Assembly (NCBI RefSeq): GCF_030704305.1
Contig: NZ_CP131935.1
Coordinates: forward strand, 3,162,001 to 3,226,000
Direction of reading: 5' to 3'
DNA length: 64,000 nucleotides
From: Massilia sp. R2A-15
GTDB taxonomy: Bacteria > Pseudomonadota > Gammaproteobacteria > Burkholderiales > Burkholderiaceae_D
Part shown: one piece after another, positions 44,118 to 51,950 of the stretch
Position numbering within the stretch: position 1 is the stretch's first letter
How the letters are laid out: the number at the start of each line of letters is the position of its first letter
The notes under the pieces: model-generated
The model's input: the letters and a program-made list of their open reading frames with translations, nothing else
Told to the model about the DNA's origin: nothing
The model's database searches: none
Position numbers and translations under genes: made by a program

Positions 44118-44534
44118 ATGGCCGATAATCAAGACGACCAAAGCATGGACGACGATTGGGGCGCGGCGATCGCCGAGCAGGCGCGCGCGGAAGCGGCGGC
44201 GCTGCAGAACCAGGCCGCCAGCGCGGCCGTGTTCAAGGACTTTTCCGGCAAGGCGACCAAGACCGACACCCCGAACGACATCGACTTCATCCTCGACATC
44301 CCGGTGCAGCTGACGGTCGAACTGGGCCGCACCAAGATCGCCATCAAGAACCTGCTGCAGCTGGCGCAGGGCTCGGTGGTCGAGCTCGACGGCCTGGCCG
44401 GCGAGCCGATGGACGTGCTGGTCAACGGCTGCCTGATCGCCCAGGGCGAGGTGGTGGTGGTCAACGACAAGTTCGGCATTCGCCTAACCGACATCATCAC
44501 GCCGTCGGAACGGATCCGCAAACTCAATAAATGA
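44118..44534 (+). CDS. fliN: Flagellar motor switch protein FliN
   Basis: The 138-residue protein has an acidic N-terminus and a C-terminal SpoA domain (ILDIPVQLTVELGRTKIAIKNLLQLAQGSVVELD, read at 44290-44390; ends IRLTDIITPSERIRKL). It forms the base of the C ring and docks FliH. The ATG at 44118 follows CAGGAGAAG. Its stop overlaps the fliO start by ATGATG. Confidence 0.97.
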   Translation: MADNQDDQSMDDDWGAAIAEQARAEAAALQNQAASAAVFKDFSGKATKTDTPNDIDFILDIPVQLTVELGRTKIAIKNLLQLAQGSVVELDGLAGEPMDVLVNGCLIAQGEVVVVNDKFGIRLTDIITPSERIRKLNK

Positions 44535-45106
44535 TGGCGCGCTTCCTGCTCGCCCTCACCCTGGCCGCCTGCCTCGCGGGCGGCGCGGCCGAGGCGCAAT
44601 ATGGGGTCAGGTCCGCCGGACCTGACCCCGCCGTTGTCGCCGCCCCAAGCGCCGTCGCGACAGGTCAGCCGAGTGCCGGCCGCGGCGATGGGGCCCCGAT
44701 CGCGACAAAAAATGGGGTCAGGTCCGCAGGACCAGCCCCCTCCCCCGCCGGCCCCACCGCCGCCGGCAGCCTGCTGCAAACCATCTCCGCCCTGTGCTTG
44801 GTGCTTGGCCTGCTGGCCGTGCTGGCCTGGTTCCTGAAACGCTACGGCCCCAAGGCCGCCGCCGGTTCGGCCAACGTGCGCCTGGTGGGCGCGCTGAACC
44901 TGGGCGGGCGCGAGCGCATCATGGTGGTTGAAGTGGGCGACCAGTGGATCGTGGTGGGCGCCTCGCCCGGCCGCGTCAACGCGCTGGCCACGATGCCAAA
45001 GCGCGAAGGCGCCGAGAGCGCCGCCCTGCTGCACCCGCACCAGCCGCCGGCGTCCAGCTTCTCCGACTGGCTCAAACAGACGATCGACAAACGTAATGCG
45101 AAATAA
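44531..45106 (+). CDS. fliO: Flagellar export protein FliO with two repeat-encoded inserts
   Basis: The 191-residue protein has a signal peptide (1-22), a periplasmic linker, one membrane segment (about 81-104, [23 protein letters not shown] in part) and a cytoplasmic FliO domain ([21 protein letters not shown]). FliO helps assemble the FliP ring. The linker holds two in-frame copies of the 27-bp palindrome, encoding GVRSAGPDP at 25-33 and GVRSAGPAP at 62-70. The frame is intact across both, and the overlaps with fliN and fliP are preserved, so the gene looks functional. Confidence 0.92.
   Translation: MMARFLLALTLAACLAGGAAEAQYGVRSAGPDPAVVAAPSAVATGQPSAGRGDGAPIATKNGVRSAGPAPSPAGPTAAGSLLQTISALCLVLGLLAVLAWFLKRYGPKAAAGSANVRLVGALNLGGRERIMVVEVGDQWIVVGASPGRVNALATMPKREGAESAALLHPHQPPASSFSDWLKQTIDKRNAK
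44602..44628 (+). repeat. 27-bp palindrome inside fliO, copy 1
   Basis: GGGGTCAGGTCC, GCC, GGACCTGACCCC, a perfect palindrome preceded by AATAT, read in frame in fliO. Confidence 0.92.
44714..44740 (+). repeat. 27-bp palindrome inside fliO, copy 2
   Basis: GGGGTCAGGTCC, GCA, GGACCAGCCCCC preceded by AAAAAAT. One substitution in the right arm; read in frame in fliO, 85 bp after copy 1. Confidence 0.9.
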
Positions 45107-45836
45107 GAAACTCCTGCTGGCGCTGGCCGCCCTCGCCATGCCGGCCTTTGCGCTGGCCGCCCAGGGCATCCCGGCCTTCACCAGCGCGCCAGCGCCGGGC
45201 GGCGGCACCGCCTACTCGCTGCCGGTGCAGACCCTGATCCTGATGACGGCGCTGACCTTCCTGCCGGCGGCGCTGCTGATGATGACCGGCTTCACCCGCA
45301 TCATCATCGTGCTCGGCCTGCTGCGCCAGGCGCTGGGAACGCAGTCGGCGCCGCCCAACCAGGTGATGGTGGGCCTGGCGCTGTTCCTGACCTTCTTCGT
45401 GATGGGCCCGACCTTCGACAAGATCTACACCGAGGCCTACCTGCCGCTGCAGGAAAACAAAATCCAGATGGCCGAGGCAATGCAGAAAGGCGTGGAACCG
45501 CTGAAAGCCTTCATGACCAAGCAGACGCGCCAGGCCGACCTGGCGCTGTTCGTCAAGATCTCGCGCTCGCCGGCGCTGCAGGGCCCCGAGGACATCCCGC
45601 TGCGCGTGCTGATTCCGGCATTCGTCACCAGCGAACTGAAAACCGCGTTCCAGATCGGCTTCGCGATCTTCATCCCCTTCCTGATCATCGACATGGTGGT
45701 CGCGTCGGTGCTGATGTCGATGGGGATGATGATGATGTCGCCGGCGGTGATCTCGCTGCCGTTCAAGCTGATGCTGTTCGTGCTGGTGGACGGCTGGCAG
45801 CTGCTGCTTGGCTCGCTTTCGCAGAGCTTCTACTAG
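45096..45836 (+). CDS. fliP: Flagellar export gate protein FliP
   Basis: The 246-residue inner-membrane protein has an N-terminal signal peptide and about four membrane segments. The family motifs [43 protein letters not shown] and [23 protein letters not shown] (in part) are present. Five FliP subunits form the export pore with FliQ and FliR. The ATG at 45096 overlaps the fliO end by 11 bp. Confidence 0.97.
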   Translation: MRNKKLLLALAALAMPAFALAAQGIPAFTSAPAPGGGTAYSLPVQTLILMTALTFLPAALLMMTGFTRIIIVLGLLRQALGTQSAPPNQVMVGLALFLTFFVMGPTFDKIYTEAYLPLQENKIQMAEAMQKGVEPLKAFMTKQTRQADLALFVKISRSPALQGPEDIPLRVLIPAFVTSELKTAFQIGFAIFIPFLIIDMVVASVLMSMGMMMMSPAVISLPFKLMLFVLVDGWQLLLGSLSQSFY

Positions 45837-45846
45837 GGGGCCGGCG

Positions 45847-46116
45847 ATGACTCCCGAAACCGTCATGACGATGGGCCGAAACGCGATGGAAGTGACGCTG
45901 ATGGTGGCCGCGCCGATGCTGCTGGTGGCGCTGATCGTCGGCCTGGTGGTGTCCATCTTCCAGGCCGCCACCCAGATCAACGAAGCGACGCTGTCCTTCA
46001 TCCCCAAGCTGATCGGCATTTTCGTCGCGCTGGTGGTGGCCGGCCCGTGGATGCTGGCCGTCATGCTCGACTACATGCGCCAGGTGTTTACCGGCATACC
46101 CGGCCTGATCGGTTAG
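45847..46116 (+). CDS. fliQ: Flagellar export gate protein FliQ
   Basis: The 89-residue protein has two membrane helices: APMLLVALIVGLVVSIFQAATQINEATLSFIPK covers the first and the loop, IGIFVALVVAGPWMLAVMLDY the second. It is a normal FliQ, with GGGGG ahead of the ATG. Confidence 0.96.
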   Translation: MTPETVMTMGRNAMEVTLMVAAPMLLVALIVGLVVSIFQAATQINEATLSFIPKLIGIFVALVVAGPWMLAVMLDYMRQVFTGIPGLIG

Positions 46117-46121
46117 CGCCC

Positions 46122-46940
46122 ATGCTCACGCTGACCAGCGCTGAGATGAACACCTGGATCGCGGCGCTGCTGTGGCCACTGACGCGCATCCTCGGCCTGA
46201 TCGCCTCCGCTCCCCTGTTCGGCAATGCCGCGGTGCCGGTGTCGATCAAGGCCGTGCTGGGCATCCTGCTGGCCATGATCATCGCGCCGGCGATCCCTGC
46301 CCTGCCGGCGGCCGACCCGATGTCGCTGGCCGGCTTCCTGATCCTGCTGCGCGAGCTGATGATCGGCCTGGCGATGGGCATCGTGATGCGCATCGTGTTC
46401 GCCGCCATCGAAATGGCGGGCGAAGTGGCGAGCATGACGATGGGCCTGGGCTTTGCCAGCTTCTTCGACCCGCTCACCGCGGGCCGCTCCTCGGCGGTCA
46501 GCCAGTTCCTGGTGCTGGTGGCGACCATGGTGTTCATGGCCGCCAACGCGCACCTGGTGCTGCTGCAGGCGCTGGCGGAGAGCTTCATCACGATGCCGGT
46601 GTCGGCCGCGCCGATTGCCGGCGGCGGCCCGCTGGAACTGGCGCGCTGGGGCGCGCGCATCTTCTCGGCCGGATTGCAACTGTCGCTGCCGATCGTCGCC
46701 GCCCTCCTGATTACTAACATCGCGCTGGGCATCCTGACGCGCGCGGCGCCGCAGCTGAACCTGTTCGCGCTGGGCTTCCCGATTACGCTGGGGGTGGGCC
46801 TGCTGCTGCTTAGCCTGTCCCTGCCCTACCTGAACACGCCGATCCAGAACCTGTTCAACCAGGGGATCGAAGCGGCGCGCCTGCTGCCGCGGGCCGCAGG
46901 CGCGCGCACACCGGCAGCGCCGGCGCCGGCCGCGCCGTGA
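46122..46940 (+). CDS. fliR: Flagellar export gate protein FliR
   Basis: The 272-residue protein has about six membrane segments and the FliR motifs (TRILGLIASAPLFGN near 22-36, GEVASMTMGLGFASFFDP near 105-122). One subunit completes the FliP5Q4R1 gate. The gene ends fliLMNOPQR; flhB and flhA are not in the window. A palindromic repeat with a T run starts 5 bp after the stop. Confidence 0.96.
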   Translation: MLTLTSAEMNTWIAALLWPLTRILGLIASAPLFGNAAVPVSIKAVLGILLAMIIAPAIPALPAADPMSLAGFLILLRELMIGLAMGIVMRIVFAAIEMAGEVASMTMGLGFASFFDPLTAGRSSAVSQFLVLVATMVFMAANAHLVLLQALAESFITMPVSAAPIAGGGPLELARWGARIFSAGLQLSLPIVAALLITNIALGILTRAAPQLNLFALGFPITLGVGLLLLSLSLPYLNTPIQNLFNQGIEAARLLPRAAGARTPAAPAPAAP

Positions 46941-46944
46941 AGTT

Positions 46945-46971
46945 GGGGTCTGGTCCTGCGGACCTGACCCC
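46945..46971 (-). repeat. 27-bp palindrome placed as a fliR terminator
   Basis: GGGGTCTGGTCC, TGC, GGACCTGACCCC followed by GTTTTTG. It is a reversed copy that gives a GC-rich hairpin with a U tract 5 bp after fliR, so it can serve as its terminator. Confidence 0.75.
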
Positions 46972-47030
46972 GTTTTTGTCGCGGCAGCGGAACTGATCGC
47001 CGCCGTGCTCAGGGCCGCGGACCAAAGCTA

Positions 47031-47056
47031 GGATCAGGTCCGCAGGACCAGACCCC
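47031..47056 (+). repeat. 27-bp palindrome, copy with decayed left end
   Basis: GGATCAGGTCC, GCA, GGACCAGACCCC. It forms an opposed pair with 46945 and is part of the longer duplication 47034-47109. Confidence 0.8.
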
Positions 47057-47109
47057 GGTGCTGCACGCGGTGCGGTTTAGCCGATGAAGTTGAACAGTCA
47101 CAGCCTTGA
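47034..47109. repeat. Direct duplication of the flgL 3' end, outer copy
   Basis: About 76 bp match 47728-47803: 41 identical bases, two differences, 21 identical bases (the last flgL codons), then partial matches. The spacing is exactly 694 bp throughout, so there are no gaps. The copy no longer belongs to a gene. Confidence 0.85.
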
Positions 47110-47161
47110 TGCAGCGCTGAGAAAGTCCTCCCCGGTCGCGCCGCGAAGCGCCAAAACCGGC

Positions 47162-47593
47162 CTACTTCGACTCGATCACCGTGCGCCGCTCCAGGTCCAC
47201 AGCGTAGCGATGCCCATCCTCGTTGGTGATGAAGAGAGTCTTTCCGTCGCCACTGAGACTGAGCTGCTTGATGAAAATATCCTGCACGTCAGCTTCAAGG
47301 TCGCTGGAATAGCAGACATCGTAGACCTTCAGTACCCATTTTCGCTGACCGCTGGCGCCGTCGACGGCAGCGATGTAGCCGCTGTTCTGGTCCACCTGGC
47401 CGTCGCTCTTTTCGAACTGCACCTCGCTATAACGGGTGCCGTCGGGGCCAACGGCCTCCACAACGGGGGGCGCTTTGCGTTTGTCTTGTGCCATGCTTTT
47501 TTTCCCTGAACTTTGCGCTGGACAGGCGGCCCAGCCTGACGTGGTACCAGCGGACACCACTGCAATCCCGACTGCGAACCAGTGCGCCTTCAT
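47162..47593 (-). CDS. Secreted hypothetical protein between flgL-end duplications
   Basis: From ATG 47593, 143 residues with a likely signal peptide (MKAHWFAVGIAVVSAGTTSGWAA) and GGGGGAG a few bases ahead. The C-terminal half (YIAAVDGASGQRKWVLKVYDV...LSLSGDGKTLFITNEDGHRYAVDLE) looks like one or two blades of a beta-propeller. A shorter form could start at 47495. It lies between two copies of the flgL 3' end, so it was probably acquired by recombination at the repeat. No family recognised. Confidence 0.65.
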   Translation of the reverse strand: MKAHWFAVGIAVVSAGTTSGWAACPAQSSGKKSMAQDKRKAPPVVEAVGPDGTRYSEVQFEKSDGQVDQNSGYIAAVDGASGQRKWVLKVYDVCYSSDLEADVQDIFIKQLSLSGDGKTLFITNEDGHRYAVDLERRTVIESK

Positions 47594-47641
47594 CAACTCC
47601 CCCAGCCTGTCGTTCCTAACCGCGGAAATTGCAGGATCGGG

Positions 47642-47664
47642 GGTCTGGTTCTGCGAACCAGACC
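47642..47664. repeat. Palindrome variant GGTCTGGTTC/GAACCAGACC
   Basis: GGTCTGGTTC, TGC, GAACCAGACC is a perfect 10-3-10 palindrome. Compensating changes relative to the consensus (GGTCC to GGTTC on one arm, GGACC to GAACC on the other) keep the pairing. Confidence 0.75.
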
Positions 47665-47723
47665 GCATGTCGAACATCGCGACGCCCCCGGCCCTGCTGC
47701 GGCCGCTCGCGACCAAAAAAAAT

Positions 47724-47750
47724 GGGGTCAGGTCCGCAGGACCAGACCCC
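47724..47750 (+). repeat. 27-bp palindrome family, consensus copy
   Basis: GGGGTCAGGTCC, GCA, GGACCAGACCCC after a run of A, 20 bp beyond the flgL stop. Confidence 0.9.
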
Positions 47751-47803
47751 GGTGCTGCACGCGGTGCGACTTAGCCGATGAAGTTGAACAGCGACAGGCT
47801 TGA
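47728..47803. repeat. Direct duplication of the flgL 3' end, inner copy
   Basis: This copy includes the real flgL stop and last codons (FNFIG) plus most of the palindrome at 47724. It matches 47034-47109. Confidence 0.85.
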
Positions 47804-48988
47804 GACCGACTTGAACGTCTTCTGCGCCGCTTCGAGCGTGGCCTGCTGCTGGGTGAACTGCGAGATCGCCTGCACCAAGTCCAGGTCCTGCAAGCCCGAC
47901 AGCGTGGCCGCGTACTGGATGTCGGCGTCGCTGCCGATGGTGTCAAGCGTGTCGAGCTCCTTCATGCGCGCGCCCACCGACGAACGCACCGCCAGCACAT
48001 TGTCGAGGCCCAGGCTGAGGTTGTTGATCGCGGCCGACATGCCGTCGGTCATGGCTTTCTTGTCGCTGTCGGTCACGGCCGGCCCGCGCAGCGTGTCGAT
48101 CATCTTGCCCAGCGTGGTAAACAGCGATTGCCGGTCGCTCGGCTTGACGGTGAATTCGTCGCTGTCGGCGGGGATGCCCGACACGTCGAACTGCATGCCG
48201 GCGACATTGATCGGCGCCCCCGGCTTGTACGGCGCGCTGGCCACCACCTGGGTCGGCGGATTAGTGGTCTGGTCGGTGATGGTGTAGCTGGTGTTGGTGC
48301 CCGCCACCGTGAATTCGATATTGTAGGAATGCCCGGTGAGCTGGGACGGATCGGTCACCATGCCGCCCGAAATGACGCCGCTGCCGGCGTTGCCGTTGAC
48401 CGGCGCGGTGGTGAAGCTGCCGTTGCCGGTCGGGATGCCGTTGAACACGGCGCTGCCGGGATCGTTCATGCCGACCTTGCGCGATGACGCCACCTGCAGC
48501 TGCACCTGGCCCTGGTCGCCCATGTAATCGACGCCGTTGCTGGACTTGACGAACGGCTGCGTGGTGGAGGCATAGCCGGAAAACACGTAGCCGCCATTGC
48601 CGTCCGAACTGTTGGCCAGCGCGACCAGGTCGTCGAGCCGCCCTTGCAGCTCATTGGCGTAGGTGGCGCGGTCGCTGGGCGAATTGCTGCCGTTGGCGGC
48701 CGCCACCGCGATGCCCTGCACGTCCTGGATCAGCGACTGCACGCCGGTCAGCGCCACTTCTTCCTGCGACAGCGAGGAACGCGCGTTGGCGCGGTTGGTC
48801 GCGAACTGGGCGTTGATCGATTTCGACTGGCTCACCTCGACGGCGCGCGCCGATGCGATCGGATCGTCCGCCGCGCTGAGCATGCGCTTGTTCGTGGCCA
48901 GCTGCTGCTGGGTGCGCGCTAGCTGGCTCTGCAAGGTGCCGAGCTGGCTGGTGGACTGGGCATAGATCGTGTTGGTGCTGATACGCAT
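47771..48988 (-). CDS. flgL: Hook-filament junction protein FlgL (HAP3)
   Basis: The 405-residue protein has flagellin-like ends: MRISTNTIYAQSTSQLGTLQSQLARTQQQLATNKR at the N-terminus (in part) and SDADIQYAATLSGLQDLDLVQAISQFTQQQ near the C-terminus. It joins hook and filament. It is the last gene of the leftward flg series; flgK precedes it by 12 bp. Confidence 0.96.
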   Translation of the reverse strand: MRISTNTIYAQSTSQLGTLQSQLARTQQQLATNKRMLSAADDPIASARAVEVSQSKSINAQFATNRANARSSLSQEEVALTGVQSLIQDVQGIAVAAANGSNSPSDRATYANELQGRLDDLVALANSSDGNGGYVFSGYASTTQPFVKSSNGVDYMGDQGQVQLQVASSRKVGMNDPGSAVFNGIPTGNGSFTTAPVNGNAGSGVISGGMVTDPSQLTGHSYNIEFTVAGTNTSYTITDQTTNPPTQVVASAPYKPGAPINVAGMQFDVSGIPADSDEFTVKPSDRQSLFTTLGKMIDTLRGPAVTDSDKKAMTDGMSAAINNLSLGLDNVLAVRSSVGARMKELDTLDTIGSDADIQYAATLSGLQDLDLVQAISQFTQQQATLEAAQKTFKSVSSLSLFNFIG

Positions 48989-49000
48989 GGGAATCCTTGA

Positions 49001-50980
49001 TTATCGTCCGAGCGACAGCAGCGTGTCGAACAGGGTGCTGGCGATCTGCATCACCTTGCCGGCCGCCTGGTAAGCCTGCTGGTACTTGAGCAGGTTGGCC
49101 GCCTCTTCGTCCAGGTTGACGCCCGACACGCTCTGCTGGACGCTGGTGGCCTGCGCCAGCATCGCCGCGCTCGCTTCGCCGTTGACCTGCACTTCGCGCG
49201 CCTTGTTGCCGACCGTGCTGACGATCTGGGCAAACGCGCTCTGGTAGGTGGCGCTGCCGTTGTCGATAATGGGCTTCGATTGCAGCTGGCCCATCGCCAG
49301 CAGGTTGCGGTTGTCGGCGCCGCCCGGCGGCGTGCGGCCGACCGTGAACTTGTCCTGGTCCACCGGCTTGCCGTTGAACGACACGGTGGCGCCGTTGAAG
49401 GTGTAGCTGGCGCCGTCGGTGAACGGGATCGTGTCGGTGCCGGCCAGATACGGCGTGGTCACGCCCGCGACGGTGACGTTGACCGTGGCGCCGTTCGGAA
49501 ATCCGCTCAGCTCGCCCGTGGCCGCTTCGAACTTCAGCGTGGCCGGCGGGAACACGCCGGTGAAGCTGGCGTCCACCGTGCCTTCGCTGACCTTCGCCGC
49601 GCCCCTGTTGCCGGCCGCAACGTTGGCCAGCACGGGGCCGGCGGCAGCGATGTCGGCGATGCTCTTCGCCGCCACCGCGAACTGGTGCGCGCCGTTGGCG
49701 GTCGGCCGCACCACGAAGGCGTCGCCGGCAACCTGCTGGCCCGAAATCGAAAACGACAGGCCGTCGATGACCGCGGTCTGCGGGCCAGGCTGGGTATAGG
49801 CCGGCAAGGTGACCGGCGGCTTGTTCGGGTCGGCCAGGGTCTTGACCGTGAAGGCGCCCTGCACTTGGTCGTAGGAGACCAGGTAATCGCTGGTGGTCAG
49901 CTGGCTCGGGTCCACCAGGGTCGCGGTCACCGTGCTCGGATTCGCCGCGTCGGGCGGCATGGTGTTCTTGTTGATGCCGGCCGCGGGTGGCGCCGGCGCG
50001 AACAGGTCGCCGCCCATCTTGCCCGAGGCATCCTGGCCGAGCCGGTTCTGCGCGTTGAAGGTGGCGGCGAGCGTCATCGCCACGCGCCCCAGCGCATTTT
50101 GCGCCGGGTCGAGCGTGTTGCTGCGGAAGTCGAGCAGGCCGCCCAGTTCGCCGCCCGACAGCGAGGCGTCGGACAGGATGGTGGTCTTCGAGCCGTTGAG
50201 GTAGCCCACTTCGACCCGCGACGGGTCGGTCGGCGATACCGTGGCCGCCAGCTGGAAGGCCTTGCTGCCCACCACCAGCGGCTGGCCGGCGCCGATCGAC
50301 ACGGTCACCGTGTTGTTGTCGCCCTTCATCGCCGTGGCCTTGACTTGCTTGTTCAGGTCCAGCACCAGCTGGTCGCGCGCGTCGAGCAGGTCGTTGGGCG
50401 CGTTGCCGGTGGCGTTGGACAGCGTGCTGATCTGGTCGTTGAGCTTGGCGATCTGGCTGGCGTAGGAATTGATCAGCGTGACGTTCGAGGTGACCTGGCT
50501 GTTGACGCCATCGCGGATGTCCTGCATCTGCCCGTTCAGGCCCTGGAAGCGCGCGGCCAGCGTCTCGGCGGCGGACAGGAAGGCCTGGCGCGACGGCGTC
50601 GAGGCGGCATTGGCGCTGACGTCCTGCACCGCCTTGAAGAAATCCTGCATCGACGGCGCCAGGCCGGTGGTGCTGTCGGCGATCAGGTTGTCGACCTGGC
50701 TGGCCTGGGCGTTGTAGGCGTTGAGCGCGCTGGTGGCCGACTGGGCGTTGCGCACCTGGACGTTCAAGAACTCGTCGGAAAAGCGCTTGATCTCGGCGAC
50801 CTGGGTGCCGCTGCCGACGAAACCGTAGCCCATGTCCTGCGCGGTGGTGGTCGATTGCACCACGGTCTGGCGGCTGTAGCCGGTGACGTTGGCGTTGGCG
50901 ATGTTGTGGCCGGTCGTGGCAAGGCCCGCCTGCGCGGCGTACAGTCCGGTCTTGCCAATATTGAGGAGGTTTCCAGCCAT
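49001..50980 (-). CDS. flgK: Hook-associated protein FlgK (HAP1)
   Basis: The 659-residue protein starts NLLNIGKTGLYAAQAGLATTGHNIANANVTGYSRQ (in part), the rod/hook N-terminal motif, and ends SGVNLDEEAANLLKYQQAYQAAGKVMQIASTLFDTLL, the FlgK C-terminus. It is longer than the enteric form (about 550), mostly through the variable middle domains. It caps the hook before filament growth. Confidence 0.96.
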   Translation of the reverse strand: MAGNLLNIGKTGLYAAQAGLATTGHNIANANVTGYSRQTVVQSTTTAQDMGYGFVGSGTQVAEIKRFSDEFLNVQVRNAQSATSALNAYNAQASQVDNLIADSTTGLAPSMQDFFKAVQDVSANAASTPSRQAFLSAAETLAARFQGLNGQMQDIRDGVNSQVTSNVTLINSYASQIAKLNDQISTLSNATGNAPNDLLDARDQLVLDLNKQVKATAMKGDNNTVTVSIGAGQPLVVGSKAFQLAATVSPTDPSRVEVGYLNGSKTTILSDASLSGGELGGLLDFRSNTLDPAQNALGRVAMTLAATFNAQNRLGQDASGKMGGDLFAPAPPAAGINKNTMPPDAANPSTVTATLVDPSQLTTSDYLVSYDQVQGAFTVKTLADPNKPPVTLPAYTQPGPQTAVIDGLSFSISGQQVAGDAFVVRPTANGAHQFAVAAKSIADIAAAGPVLANVAAGNRGAAKVSEGTVDASFTGVFPPATLKFEAATGELSGFPNGATVNVTVAGVTTPYLAGTDTIPFTDGASYTFNGATVSFNGKPVDQDKFTVGRTPPGGADNRNLLAMGQLQSKPIIDNGSATYQSAFAQIVSTVGNKAREVQVNGEASAAMLAQATSVQQSVSGVNLDEEAANLLKYQQAYQAAGKVMQIASTLFDTLLSLGR

Positions 50981-51052
50981 GATCGTTGCTTCTTTCTATG
51001 CTGCGTTATCTACTCTACGGCAGGCTGCGCGAAAACTTGACTTGACGATTCA

Positions 51053-51946
51053 TCAAGCCAGCGAATGCGTGATGATGCGGCTGAGCTTGGCGGCGTAGTG
51101 CGGGTCGGTCGCGTAGCCGGCTTTCTGCAGGCCGTGGGCGAACTTCGACGCGTCGCCGGCGCTGGCGAGCACCTTCTCGTAGCGGGGATTGTCGGACAAC
51201 AGTTTCGCGTAATCCTTGAAGCTGTCGGCGTAGGAATCGTAGGCGCGGAATTTTTCCACCCGGGTCTGCGGCACGCCGTTGACGTACTCGGTGGTGACCG
51301 CGTTGACAACCTTGCCTTTCCAGCCAGGGCCGGCCTTGATGCCGAACAGGTTGTGGCTGGCGCTGCCGTCGGCATTCCTGATTTCGCGCTTGCCCCAGCC
51401 CGACTCCAGCGCGGCCTGGCCCAGCATGAACTTGGCCGGGATGCCGGTCGCCTTGCTGGCCGCTTCCGCGTCCGCGCCCAGCTTTTCCTGGAACGAGCGG
51501 ATGTGCGCCGGCTGGTTCTTGGACGACACGCTGGCCACCGGCGCCGCGGCCTTCGCCGGCGCGGCGGCGTCTGCGGGAATCGCCAGCGCGGCCGGCTGCG
51601 CGCCCTGCTCGCCGCCGATCGCCAGCGCCTGCGCGTTTGCCGCGTTGGCGCCCAGCTGGCGCACCAGCACGTCGGCCAGCCCGACGCCGCGCTTGGCCAG
51701 GTTCTGGCTCATCTGCTGGTCGAGCATGGTGGTGAAGGTCTTGGTCTGCTGGTTGTCGAGCATGCCGTCCTGCGGCGTCGCGTCGCGCATGCTCTTCATC
51801 ATCATGTTGATGAACATTGCCTCGAACTGGGTCGCGGCCTGCTTCAACGCCTCGGGCGAACCGGTCTTGGCCGACTGCTTCAGGCCCGCCACACCGTTGG
51901 CGTCGAAAGCGAGCTTGGACGTGAGGTCGTTGGTCTGGATGGCCAT
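51053..51946 (-). CDS. flgJ: FlgJ, rod cap with peptidoglycan hydrolase domain
   Basis: The 297-residue two-domain protein has a rod-cap domain (about 1-110, AATQFEAMFINMMMKSMRDATP in part) and a glucosaminidase-type domain (about 150-295, LGQAALESGWGKREI with the catalytic Glu, then SHNLFGIKAG). It opens the cell wall for the rod. flgI lies 4 bp upstream. Confidence 0.96.
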   Translation of the reverse strand: MAIQTNDLTSKLAFDANGVAGLKQSAKTGSPEALKQAATQFEAMFINMMMKSMRDATPQDGMLDNQQTKTFTTMLDQQMSQNLAKRGVGLADVLVRQLGANAANAQALAIGGEQGAQPAALAIPADAAAPAKAAAPVASVSSKNQPAHIRSFQEKLGADAEAASKATGIPAKFMLGQAALESGWGKREIRNADGSASHNLFGIKAGPGWKGKVVNAVTTEYVNGVPQTRVEKFRAYDSYADSFKDYAKLLSDNPRYEKVLASAGDASKFAHGLQKAGYATDPHYAAKLSRIITHSLA

Positions 51947-51950
51947 GGCG

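Noticed and set aside
47084..47509. Rightward frame of 141 codons opposite the hypothetical secreted-protein gene
   Set aside because: It begins inside the duplicated flgL end, lacks a ribosome site and has no recognisable domain, while the other strand has a signal peptide and a propeller-like segment.
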